In this document: one piece after another, positions 38,628 through 46,631 of the stretch
Layout: each line of letters opens with the position of its first letter
Position numbering within the stretch: the first letter of the stretch is position 1
DNA from: Kiritimatiellia bacterium
GTDB taxonomy: Bacteria; Verrucomicrobiota; Kiritimatiellia; CAIQIC01; Lenti-01
Length of the DNA: 64,000 nt
Reading direction: 5' to 3'
Assembly: GCA_017458625.1 (NCBI GenBank)
Contig: JAFTAH010000138.1
Span: 1 to 64,000, forward strand
Program-made: the position numbers and the translations under genes
The notes under the pieces: model-generated
What the model was told of the DNA's origin: nothing
Databases searched by the model: none
What the model saw: the letters and a program-made list of their open reading frames with translations, nothing else

Positions 38628-40121
38628 CGAAGGGGTGGACGGGTCGGACGGAGCTGGTGCATCGGGGGCGGCGGAGGGGAAGAGCGGCTGGTCGGGCAGC
38701 GGGGCGTCGGCGAGGCAGCCCATGGTTTTCCGGAGGGCGAGGCGGGTCAGGACATGGTCGAAGATGGACTGGTAGTAGTTGGCGGAGGCGGTGGTCAGGG
38801 CGTTGCGGGCGTCGAGCACCTCGACCTGGGTGTTCTGGCCTTCGCGCAGGCCGACCTCTACGAGCCGGAGGGCCTCGCGAGCGGTCTCGAGGTTCTGGGA
38901 CTGCGAATCCGCGAACTCCTCGGCGGTCTTGAGGGCCAGGACGCGCTGGCGCACCTCGGAAACGACCGACTCCTCGGCGTCCTGGAGGGCGAGCTCGAGC
39001 TGGGCAAGTTCGGCGGCGGCCTTGCGGGTGGCGCCGCGCGTGGCAAGACCGTCGAAGAGCGTCCAGGAGGCGGTGAGGCCCGCGCGCCATTCGTCGCCCC
39101 AGTCGTCGGAGGAGGCGTCGTGGGGGTCCGGCGAGGCGTAGGTTTCGGTGAAGAACGCGGAAACGGTGGGATAGTAGGTGGCGCGCGCGTTGGCAAGGGC
39201 CTCGCGTTGGAGGCGGACGGCATACTCGGCGGTGGCGAGGTCGGCGCGGCTGGAGAGGGCGATCGCCAGGGCGGTGTCGAAGTCGATGGCCTCGCGCACC
39301 AGCGGGAGCGGGGTGACGAGCGTCACCTCGCTGTCGGGCGAGGCCCCGATGAGGCGGAAGAGGGCGGTGAAGGCCTTGTCGAGGTTGTTGCGCGCCTGGA
39401 GGGCTTCGGCCTTGAAGTTGGACACCTCGACGGTGGCGCGGAGCACGTCGTAGTTGGAGGCCATGCCCTGGCGCCGGCGGAGATTGGCCTCGCTGAGCTG
39501 GCGTTCGGCGGTCTGGAGCGAGATGGTCTTCACTTCCAGCAGATGCTGCGAGAGGATGGCGTTGAAGTACGCCGCCTGCAAGTCGTAGCGGACCTGCTCC
39601 TCGGCGGAACGGATCTTGGCCTCGGTCCATTCGCGGGTGAGATGGGCGGCACGGATGGCCGCCCCGATGCGGCCGCTGAACAGGGGCTGGGAGACCGTGA
39701 CGGCGGCGGACGATTGGTCGACGTAGCGGCCGCGGCGGCTGACGCCATTCTCGTCGGTGGCAGCAAGGTCGTCGTCGAGTCGCGTGTAGCCGCCGGAGGC
39801 GACGAGCGAGGGCAGGACGTTCTGGTAGGCGGACTGGATTTGCGCAGCGGCGGTCTCGCGGCCGAGCACCTCCTGCTGGAGGGAGAGGTTGAAGGCAAGC
39901 GCCTTTTCCAGGGCGTCGGCAAGCGACAGCGGCCCGGAAAGAAAGATGCCGCGACCTTCATAGGGCGTGCGCGCGTCCAGGGCGGCAAGGCGTGCCTGGG
40001 CGGCATCGTGGCGGAGCTCCCGCATCTCGTCGGCGTCCGGCGTGGAAAAGCAGGCGACAAGCAGCAGGGGCAGGGCCAGGAGGGCGGCCAAACGCCAGAA
40101 GGCGGAAGAGTGCGTGTTCAT
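38622..40121 (-). CDS. TolC-family outer-membrane efflux protein
   Basis: A 499-aa outer membrane factor with a lipoprotein signal (LALPLLLVACF), as in the NodT/OprM branch. Two repeated halves each contain long coiled coils and the TolC-type pattern (LSLADALEKALAFNLSLQQ; FDTALAIALSSRADLATAEY). The C-terminal tail is Pro/Asp/Ser-rich. It forms the exit duct for a tripartite pump or type I secretion system. It is first in the operon; the IS remnant begins about 90 nt upstream. Confidence 0.92.
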   Translation of the reverse strand: MNTHSSAFWRLAALLALPLLLVACFSTPDADEMRELRHDAAQARLAALDARTPYEGRGIFLSGPLSLADALEKALAFNLSLQQEVLGRETAAAQIQSAYQNVLPSLVASGGYTRLDDDLAATDENGVSRRGRYVDQSSAAVTVSQPLFSGRIGAAIRAAHLTREWTEAKIRSAEEQVRYDLQAAYFNAILSQHLLEVKTISLQTAERQLSEANLRRRQGMASNYDVLRATVEVSNFKAEALQARNNLDKAFTALFRLIGASPDSEVTLVTPLPLVREAIDFDTALAIALSSRADLATAEYAVRLQREALANARATYYPTVSAFFTETYASPDPHDASSDDWGDEWRAGLTASWTLFDGLATRGATRKAAAELAQLELALQDAEESVVSEVRQRVLALKTAEEFADSQSQNLETAREALRLVEVGLREGQNTQVEVLDARNALTTASANYYQSIFDHVLTRLALRKTMGCLADAPLPDQPLFPSAAPDAPAPSDPSTPSP

Positions 40122-40207
40122 GGGGAAAAGGGCCTCGGAATGGAAAAGGAACGTGGGGGCGGCACGTCTCGTGAATCATACGGCCAAGGCGCGGATTGTC
40201 AAGGAAA

Positions 40208-40223
40208 GGACTTTTCGAGACCG
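40208..40223 (+). repeat. 16-bp direct repeat GGACTTTTCGAGACCG, copy A
   Basis: Identical to 42393-42408 in the same orientation. It lies on the outer side of the decayed transposase and may be an insertion-sequence end. Confidence 0.6.
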
Positions 40224-40371
40224 GCAAATTGCAAGCTAACTCGGACAGAGGTCTGCGGGGGCTCATGCAGTGGCGAGATAGTCGTTCATGCAAAACCCGT
40301 TTTGAGTCCCGAAGCGTGGTCGGGACGGGGGCGTGAGGGGGGGGCATCGGCGAGGAGAGCCGTCGGCGGAA

Positions 40372-41070
40372 TCAGGCTGCCTGCGAGGGGGCAGGCCAGG
40401 CCATCGGAAGGGGGCGGGGGAAAAGGCACAAAAAGAGGCGCTTGAGCCCCTTCATCAGCTTGCGGAGGTTGAAGCCGACGGCGGTCAGCAGGGCGTGGAG
40501 GGCGTCGCCCTGTCTTCCTGCGAGTCGGCAGCGGCCTTCGCGGGAGTGGTCCTCCCGTACGTGCCCGATGACCGGTTCGATGGCGCTGCGCCGCTTCCAC
40601 CAGCGTAGCAGGCTCCGGTCCGGAGTCTTCCTGAAGCGGTTCACGATCTGGATGTCGCACGATCCGTCGTAGCCGCTCTTCCGGTATCCCAGGTCGGCGC
40701 AGGCCTGTTTCGGGGCCACGCCGGTGATCCGCTCCGCCTGCTCCAGGGACAGCTGGAGGGTGTGTCCGTCGTAGGGATTGCCCGGGAACGTCTGCGCCCC
40801 GAGGATCCAGCAGGAGCGCGCGCTCGTCACCAGCCCCGTTTTCACCCCGAACTCGTAGCGTTTGCGGGCCTTTCCCCGCGAGCATCCGGATCGGACACGA
40901 CGGACGGCCGTTGTCCGGCGAGTAGGCGGGTTCCATGACGGCCTCGAAGCGCGACCAGTCGATGGCCCTGGCAGCAGGACGAGTTCGTGCTTCGGGTTCA
41001 CGAGATCGGAAAGCAGGGGCTTCCACAACTGGGTCTGGACCGACTTGGCGGCGGGGCTTTTCGTCATCAT
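40372..41070 (-). pseudogene. Decayed IS5-family transposase
   Basis: The frame opens with WKPLLSDLVNPKHELVLL, the usual IS5-group N-terminus. The continuation (AIDWSRFEAVMEPAYSPDNG) is found only in another reading frame, so a frameshift is present. The original frame resumes at KRYEFGVKTGLVTSARSCW, then GAQTFPGNPYDGHTL, ACADLGYRKSGYDGS and RRSAIEPVIGHVRED. About 150-200 residues that should carry the first catalytic Asp are missing, while the later Asp and Glu regions remain. At 232 codons it is far below the usual ~370-450 aa, so it is inactive. Confidence 0.88.
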
Positions 41071-41142
41071 TTTTGGGGGTCACCGGAGAATATCCTTTGT
41101 TTTCGCGGGCAACCCTATCAACCCCCCCCCAATTGCACGATA

Positions 41143-41162
41143 ATAATTTATATAAATTATTG
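41143..41162. repeat. Perfect 20-bp AT-only palindrome
   Basis: AATAATTTAT is followed immediately by its exact reverse complement, inside an AT-rich island (about 41130-41235) 100 nt before the SNase-like gene. It could be an operator or a remnant of imported DNA. Confidence 0.8.
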
Positions 41163-41263
41163 TGAACAAATATGTTATGGCTCATCAAATAAATTTTTCA
41201 TAATCGACAACATAGTTGCAGAACAGGTGCCGGGATGATATTATTCCCAGAAAAGAGGTGGTC

Positions 41264-42268
41264 ATGAACAAGACAACAGCAGCGTTTGGCAAAATGGTGG
41301 GGCTTTTTGGGGTTCTGATCTGGATCTGCACGTCCTCCGCCTGGGGCGAGAAATGGACGACACTCACGGGGTGTTCGCTCATTTCCATTTCTGGCAATGA
41401 CGGCGACAGCTTTTTCACCCAGTGCCCGGGGCTTCAGCCCGCCGCCCCGGACCAAAAGGTGTTTCGCCTGTATTACGTGGACACGCCGGAATCCGACGAT
41501 TCCATTCCCGAACGGCTGGCTGATCAGAAGACCTATTGGGACCTCCCCGACGACAAAACCGTCGTCAAATGCGGGGTGATGGCCAAGGAGTTCACGGCCG
41601 CTTTCCTGCAAAAGTCGTTCACGGTGCATACGCAATGGGAGGACGCCATGGGGCGGACCGAGCGGGGCCGCACCTTTGCGATGGTGGTCGGCGGCGGCGG
41701 CGAGGATCTGGGGCTGGCTCTGGTGCGGAACGGCCTGGCGCGGGTCTATGGCCGAGGCCCCAACCTCACAGGACTGGCCACCTACCGCTCGGCGACTGCC
41801 AACATCTGGTGGGAAAAACTGCGCAAGGCGGAGGCCCAGGCCAAGCACAAGCGGCTGGGCTGCTGGGCTTATTCCGGAAGCCGGGGCGCAAGACTGGCTG
41901 CGGCGGAAGAAGCTGGCGTCACCGCTCCCGCCATCGGGGCGGCTGGTTTTTCCGGCCGGACCCCAGTTCTTGGGCCGGTCCCTCCTCCCTCCATCCGTCC
42001 GGGGGGGAGCGGAACTGTCGCTCCTGCTTCCGCACCTGCTCGCTCCGCGCCTCCTGCCACGGCCTATCCTCTGGAAACCACCACCCCCCGCCCTCTGCCC
42101 ATCTACTCCTTGAAAGACCCTGGCCAGGCTCAGCCTCTGGGCATGTTACGTGCGGGCTTTCCCGTGACCGTGGTGGGGGATGAAGGCCAGGGACGCGTCC
42201 GCGTCCGCTTCACCCTTTCCGATGGTACACGCGAAGGATCCGCCATGAAGACAGATTTGGGCCTTTAG
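41264..42268 (+). CDS. Secreted thermonuclease-like protein
   Basis: A 334-aa protein with a signal peptide (VGLFGVLIWICTSSAWG). The SNase-type domain (about 27-205) has NDGDSFF, RLYYVDTPESDD, WEDAMGRTERGRTFAMV and LALVRNGLARVYG, so the Asp, Arg, Asp-Thr-x-Glu and Arg catalytic positions all appear kept. After a Pro/Ala linker, a C-terminal ~60-residue SH3-like segment (PIYSLKDPGQAQPLGMLRAG) may bind cell wall or protein. It is a paralogue of the SNase domain at 863 but without TPRs. AGAGGTGG lies 3 nt before the ATG at 41264. The upstream island is AT-rich and an IS remnant adjoins, so transfer is plausible. Confidence 0.88.
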   Translation: MNKTTAAFGKMVGLFGVLIWICTSSAWGEKWTTLTGCSLISISGNDGDSFFTQCPGLQPAAPDQKVFRLYYVDTPESDDSIPERLADQKTYWDLPDDKTVVKCGVMAKEFTAAFLQKSFTVHTQWEDAMGRTERGRTFAMVVGGGGEDLGLALVRNGLARVYGRGPNLTGLATYRSATANIWWEKLRKAEAQAKHKRLGCWAYSGSRGARLAAAEEAGVTAPAIGAAGFSGRTPVLGPVPPPSIRPGGSGTVAPASAPARSAPPATAYPLETTTPRPLPIYSLKDPGQAQPLGMLRAGFPVTVVGDEGQGRVRVRFTLSDGTREGSAMKTDLGL

Positions 42269-42392
42269 CATGTTGCGCGGTTTTTCGTTTCTGACAAATC
42301 CCTCCAGCCAGCCGGACAGTTGGGGCTTCGTTGCTGGAGCGTGTGATCGTGATGGTTGCTTTTGGGGCGCGAACTCCATTTCGGTTACAAAG

Positions 42393-42408
42393 GGACTTTT
42401 CGAGACCG
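42393..42408 (+). repeat. 16-bp direct repeat GGACTTTTCGAGACCG, copy B
   Basis: Second copy of the sequence at 40208. The two bracket the transposase remnant and the SNase-like gene. No other feature was recognised in the ~295-nt gap before rpsA. Confidence 0.6.
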
Positions 42409-42563
42409 CATTTCGGGCTTGCATTGCGGGAGCGGACGTGGTTTAGTCCCCGCGTTTTCGCGTGCGCCGATGGGCGCCGCGGGAGCCGCCGGCGGCGCTT
42501 CAGTGGGCATTCCACCCCCGGCCTGGTCACGAATGCCCGGGACATCTAACCAAAATATCTAGC

Positions 42564-44324
42564 ATGTCTAAGAAAAAGAAGCTGGTCGCCGAGGAGTCTC
42601 CGGAACGCGCCCAGATGTGGGAACTGTACAACAGCACGATGAAGGCCATCCAGGAAGGCCAGATCGTCGAGGGAAGCATTGTTGAAAAGGGCGAAAAGGA
42701 CGTCCTCGTCGATATCGGCTACAAGTCCGAGGGCGTGCTCCCCGCCGAAGAGTTCGAGGACTTCGAGAAGGTCGCCGTCGGCGACAAGGTCGAAGTGCTG
42801 CTCGACCGCCTCGAGGACGAGGATGGAATGCCGGTCCTCAGCAAGACCAAGGCCGAACGCCAGCGCAAGTGGGACGATGTCGTCCAGAACAAGGACGAAG
42901 GCGACACCGTCATCGGCACCGTCAAGGGCAAGGTCAAGGGCGGTCTCGTCGTCGACGTCGGCGTCGACGCCTTCCTGCCCGGCTCGCAGATCGATGTCAC
43001 CCCGGTTCGCGACCTCGACCCGTTCATCGGCCAGGACATCGAATGCAAGATCCTCAAGATCAACAAGGAACGCCGCAACATCGTCCTCAGCCGCCGCGAC
43101 CTCCTCGAGGACCAGCGCCGCGAGCAGAAGCAGGCCCTCCTCAAGGAGATCAAGGTCGGCGAGAAGCGCATGGGCGTGGTCAAGAACATCACCGACTTCG
43201 GCGCATTCGTCGATCTCAAGGGCATGGATGGCCTCCTGCACATCACCGACATGAGCTGGGGCCGCATCAACCACCCCAGCGAGGTCGTCCAGCAGGGCCA
43301 GGAGCTCGAGGTCATCGTCCTCGACGTCAACCTCGACAAGGAACGCATCTCCCTCGGCCTCAAGCAGCTGCAGGCCAATCCTTGGGACGAGATCGAGATG
43401 AAGTACCCCAAGGGCGCCCGCGTCCATGGCAAGGTCGTCAACCTCGTGCCCTACGGCGCGTTCGTCCAGCTCGAGCCCGGCGTCGAAGGCCTCGTCCACG
43501 TCTCCGAGCTCTCCTGGACCAAGCGCATCGCCCGCGCCTCCGACGTGCTTAGCGTCGGCGACGAGGTTGACGCCGTCGTCCTCAACATCAACAAGGAAGA
43601 GCAGAAGATCTCGCTCGGCATCCGCCAGACCGAGGCCAATCCCTGGGACGACGTGGCCGACAAGTATCCCATCGGCAGCCGCGTGAAGGGCAAGGTCCGC
43701 AACTTCACCAACTACGGCGCGTTCATCGAGCTCGAAGAGGGTGTCGACGGCATGATCCACGTCTCCGACATGTCCTGGACCCGCAAGATCAACCACCCCT
43801 CCGAGCTCCTCCAGAAGGGCCAGGAGGTCGAGGCCGTCGTCCTCGAGGTCTCGCCCGAGAACCAGCGCATCTCCCTCGGCCTCAAGCAGGCGCAGGAAGA
43901 TCCCTGGTCCGGCATCTCCAACCGCTACCACCTCGGCCAGCTCATCAAGGGCAAGGTCACCAAGCTCGCCAGCTTCGGCGCCTTCGTCGAGCTCGAGGAG
44001 GGCGTGGACGGCCTCGTGCACATCTCCCAGATCTCCGACGACCACGTCGCCAAGATCCGCGATGTCCTCCAGCCCGGACAGGTGGTCGAGGCCCGCATCG
44101 TCAAGATCGACCCCGTCGACCGCCGCATCGGCCTCAGCATCAAGGCCGCCAACGTCTCCGACGAGGACTTCCAGGTCGACGACTCCATGCTCGAAGGCCT
44201 CCGCCCCGGCGAAGACCTGGTGGACCTGGCCGGCGCCTTCGACGCCGCCCTCAGCTCCTCCGACTCCAAGCCCGAGGAGTGGTCCCCCGGACAGGCCGAG
44301 TACGATGAGCCCAAGGGCGAATAG
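42564..44324 (+). CDS. rpsA: 30S ribosomal protein S1
   Basis: A 586-aa protein with six S1 RNA-binding domains, near the ~557 aa of E. coli S1. The first two are diverged (VEGSIVEKGEKDVLVDIG; VIGTVKGKVKGGLVVDVG). The next four are canonical, with GAFV/GAFI and GLxHxS cores (NITDFGAFVDL, LVPYGAFVQL, NFTNYGAFIEL, LASFGAFVEL). It recruits mRNA to the small subunit. Given the poor Shine-Dalgarno sequences of many genes here, S1-dependent initiation is probably important. The ATG at 42564 opens the lysine-rich N-terminus. A clear terminator follows. Confidence 0.97.
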   Translation: MSKKKKLVAEESPERAQMWELYNSTMKAIQEGQIVEGSIVEKGEKDVLVDIGYKSEGVLPAEEFEDFEKVAVGDKVEVLLDRLEDEDGMPVLSKTKAERQRKWDDVVQNKDEGDTVIGTVKGKVKGGLVVDVGVDAFLPGSQIDVTPVRDLDPFIGQDIECKILKINKERRNIVLSRRDLLEDQRREQKQALLKEIKVGEKRMGVVKNITDFGAFVDLKGMDGLLHITDMSWGRINHPSEVVQQGQELEVIVLDVNLDKERISLGLKQLQANPWDEIEMKYPKGARVHGKVVNLVPYGAFVQLEPGVEGLVHVSELSWTKRIARASDVLSVGDEVDAVVLNINKEEQKISLGIRQTEANPWDDVADKYPIGSRVKGKVRNFTNYGAFIELEEGVDGMIHVSDMSWTRKINHPSELLQKGQEVEAVVLEVSPENQRISLGLKQAQEDPWSGISNRYHLGQLIKGKVTKLASFGAFVELEEGVDGLVHISQISDDHVAKIRDVLQPGQVVEARIVKIDPVDRRIGLSIKAANVSDEDFQVDDSMLEGLRPGEDLVDLAGAFDAALSSSDSKPEEWSPGQAEYDEPKGE

Positions 44325-44350
44325 CCCCGCTCCCATCCCCCCATCGGCAC

Positions 44351-44386
44351 GAAAGCCTCCGCCCCTGCGGCGGGGGCTTTCCTTTT
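44351..44386 (+). terminator. Rho-independent terminator of rpsA
   Basis: A 13-bp stem GAAAGCCTCCGCC / GGCGGGGGCTTTC (one T-G pair) with loop CCTGC, followed by CCTTTTG. It starts 26 nt after the rpsA stop. Confidence 0.92.
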
Positions 44387-44430
44387 GTGCGTTCGGCACG
44401 TCACACGACGGGAAACGCCATGAGGCCAAA

Positions 44431-44466
44431 ATGCCAAAAAAACTTGCATTTTACACATAAAATCGC
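44431..44466 (-). repeat. Degenerate dispersed motif, copy 11 (minus strand)
   Basis: On the minus strand it reads GCGATTTTATGTGTAAAATG, then CAAGTTTTTTTGGCATTTT. It retains the layout with changes in the core. It is the only copy opposed to both neighbouring genes, and it follows a canonical terminator. Confidence 0.55.
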
Positions 44467-44523
44467 GCATCACAGCGCAACGGAGGGGATTAGCATTGCG
44501 GGGGCAAGGCGGTGCGGAGTAGG

Positions 44524-45234
44524 ATGGAAGAAATGAAACGGAGCATGACACGCGGCAGATGGTGGGGGGCAGGGGTGGCAGCACTGTGTCTATGGCTGGC
44601 TGCCGCAGGCGGGGCGCAGGGGGGCGAGGCATTCGCCACGCTGGAGCCCAAGACGTCGCGGGAGGGGTATCTGGCGCGGCTGCTCATCAACGAGGTGCCG
44701 TTTCCGGGAGAGCGTGGCTTCGTAAGCGAGGAGGACACGCGAACGGCCATGCGGGAGGTGCTATGGGTGCTGCACGGCCGGACCAAGCTGGTCCCGGCGG
44801 GCTACAAGCAGGAGGAGGTCGGCGGAACGACGGGCACGAACGTGCTGGACTTCATCACGGCGCGACGACAGTGCGAGGGGTTCATGCGGGATGCGCAGGG
44901 CGGACTGGCCATGGAAGCGCGCGTGGAGGCCCGGGTGGAGTATCTGCTGAAGCTGGCGAACAGCGGCAGCAAGCCGGGGCGCTTCGCAAATCTGCTGAAC
45001 TACGCGCAGGACCTGGCCAAGCGCTATTTTGCGGAGGGCATGACGGAAGCGGACGTGTTCGCGGAGCTAACGTCGATTGGCGGGGTGCCGGTGACGGGAC
45101 GTCCGTATTCGTGGATGGCGGGACAGGACATATATCATCCGGGCGGCAGCTTCGTGAGGATTCCAGACTCGCTGCGCGGACTGCTGGGAGGAAATCGGTT
45201 TTTCACCTTGCAAAGGAAGGATGGCACGCAATGA
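44524..45234 (+). CDS. Secreted protein of unknown function (upstream of coupled pair)
   Basis: A 236-aa protein with a signal peptide (AGVAALCLWLAAAGGAQG). The mature part is alpha-helical. The segment LARLLINEVPFPGE followed by AMREVLWVLHGRTK is faintly like the catalytic start of SleB-type cell-wall hydrolases (Glu then a helix with 'VVxxR'), but this is weak. Start at 44524 is preceded by GGAG at a short 4-nt spacing; ATG 44533 is an alternative. Its TGA overlaps the ATG of the next gene. Confidence 0.75.
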   Translation: MEEMKRSMTRGRWWGAGVAALCLWLAAAGGAQGGEAFATLEPKTSREGYLARLLINEVPFPGERGFVSEEDTRTAMREVLWVLHGRTKLVPAGYKQEEVGGTTGTNVLDFITARRQCEGFMRDAQGGLAMEARVEARVEYLLKLANSGSKPGRFANLLNYAQDLAKRYFAEGMTEADVFAELTSIGGVPVTGRPYSWMAGQDIYHPGGSFVRIPDSLRGLLGGNRFFTLQRKDGTQ

Positions 45235-46247
45235 GCAGCGGGCGAATGGCAAGTGGGCAGGGGTGGGCAATGGTGCTGGCGACCAGCGCACTGTCACTGG
45301 TACTGTCGGCGGCGACATGGGGGGCGGAAGAGGCAGCGGCAGCGGCAGGACAGACGGCAGCAGAATCACCTGCGGCACCCCTGACGGAAACACCATCCGC
45401 CGATGCGGCGGCGACGGAGTCGCTGAATCCGCCGGCGGCGGTGCTCGACCCAGAATATCTGGAAGACCTGGCGGTGTTCCTCTACTGGTGGTATCTGGAC
45501 GAGGAGGACTTGGACTTGGGAGACCGGAAGGGGTTCGTGTTCCGGGTGCGGCGGCTCCGGCCCGAAGCCGACGAGGCGGACCATAGCGAATGGGCGGAGA
45601 TTCGACTTCCGGCGTTCAAGCTGGGCGTGGTGGTGAAGCGCCCGGACTACGTCATCGAGGAGACGGGCGACGCCGTGAAGGGCAAGATGTTCCGCATCGT
45701 CAACCTGTTCCGGCTGGACGGGACGGAGGACGGAGAGCAGGAAACGGACGGCTGGCAACGCGTGGACTTGTCGCTGCCGGACATGCTGGAGGAGATTTAC
45801 GCACGGTACGAGCATCGGCGGTTCCCGGACGCGGAACTGACGGAACGCCTGCATCGGGCGTGCCGCCGCGCCATGAACCTCGACGTGAATGGTCGCGAGG
45901 CGGGCGACCAGGTGATGCACATCGCCCCGCTGTCGGACGTGGCGAACGAGGCGTGGGTGTACCTGGAGAACCAGTGCCTGCTCTTGCAGTTCACGACGGA
46001 CCGCGACATCGAGGAGCCGGGCGGCGATCCTGACGGGGCGGACATGCGCGTCCGGGGCTACAACCTGCTAGAGGACACCATCACGACGCCGGAAGAGATC
46101 CCGGGCACCACGCAGTACATGACGATGGACCAGGCCGGGCGCGCGCTCTACAACTGCCTGGTGCTGGGCAAGCGGCTGATTGTGCTCAATCCCGAGGATG
46201 CGCAGGAAACGCCCATCGTGAAGGAATTCGTGGTGGGGCGGCAGTAG
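45231..46247 (+). CDS. Secreted protein of unknown function (downstream of coupled pair)
   Basis: A 338-aa protein, not recognised. A signal peptide (MVLATSALSLVLSAATWG) is followed by a disordered Ala/Glu/Pro stretch (about 30-70), then a mixed alpha/beta domain rich in acidic residues (FLYWWYLDEEDLDLGDRKG). The start overlaps the upstream stop as ATGA, so translation is coupled to the first protein and the two probably act together in the envelope. Transcription would start after the rpsA terminator. Confidence 0.75.
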   Translation: MSSGRMASGQGWAMVLATSALSLVLSAATWGAEEAAAAAGQTAAESPAAPLTETPSADAAATESLNPPAAVLDPEYLEDLAVFLYWWYLDEEDLDLGDRKGFVFRVRRLRPEADEADHSEWAEIRLPAFKLGVVVKRPDYVIEETGDAVKGKMFRIVNLFRLDGTEDGEQETDGWQRVDLSLPDMLEEIYARYEHRRFPDAELTERLHRACRRAMNLDVNGREAGDQVMHIAPLSDVANEAWVYLENQCLLLQFTTDRDIEEPGGDPDGADMRVRGYNLLEDTITTPEEIPGTTQYMTMDQAGRALYNCLVLGKRLIVLNPEDAQETPIVKEFVVGRQ

Positions 46248-46362
46248 CCGGCGAAGGGGGCGGCGAGCAAACCGGGGCCTCTTCGATTGCAGCCGAATAG
46301 TGCTTGCAAGCGATTCATGCGGCACCGCACGCGTCCTCCCGCCCCGTCAGGACACAAAAAAA

Positions 46363-46440
46363 TGGGGTGAAAGACGGGATTTGAACCCGCAACGACTTGA
46401 ACCACAATCAAGTGCTCTACCAAGTTGAGCTACTTTCACC
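46363..46440 (-). tRNA. tRNA-His (anticodon GTG)
   Basis: The minus-strand sequence folds as a cloverleaf. The extra 5' G(-1) typical of tRNA-His is encoded opposite C73. The acceptor stem is GTGAAAG/CTTTCAC and the anticodon arm CTTGA-TTGTGGT-TCAAG gives GTG. The T-arm is GCGGG-TTCAAAT-CCCGT, and CCA is encoded (46363-46365). It is antisense to the flanking genes, just upstream of leuS on the other strand. Confidence 0.95.
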
Positions 46441-46631
46441 ACCAGCAACGGCAAACTTGCGGCCATTATGCACACTCGCCTCCCGATTGCAACCCTTTGC
46501 GCAAAAAAAAATTTGCCGGCGAGGCGAGGGGTGCACGTGCGGAGCGGGGCATCGGCGGGAAATCGGCGTTGAAATGGGGGCGGCCGGGGGGTATAGTGGC
46601 CGCGTTTTTCCAACAAAACAAGAGGTGTACG

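Noticed and set aside
40286-41188. A 300-codon minus-strand frame overlapping the IS remnant as an intact gene
   Set aside because: Only a short internal piece matches the transposase (AIDWSRFEAVMEPAYSPDNG); the rest is out of frame, so it is one of the fragments of the pseudogene.
44559-45230. Upstream extension of the 45231 gene in its own frame
   Set aside because: It overlaps the first secreted gene out of frame; the ATGA overlap and the signal peptide place the start at 45231.
46441-46631. A T-box or other leader riboswitch before leuS
   Set aside because: No T-box consensus or specifier hairpin was seen in the 190-nt leader; it contains the flank of tRNA-His and an A-run only.
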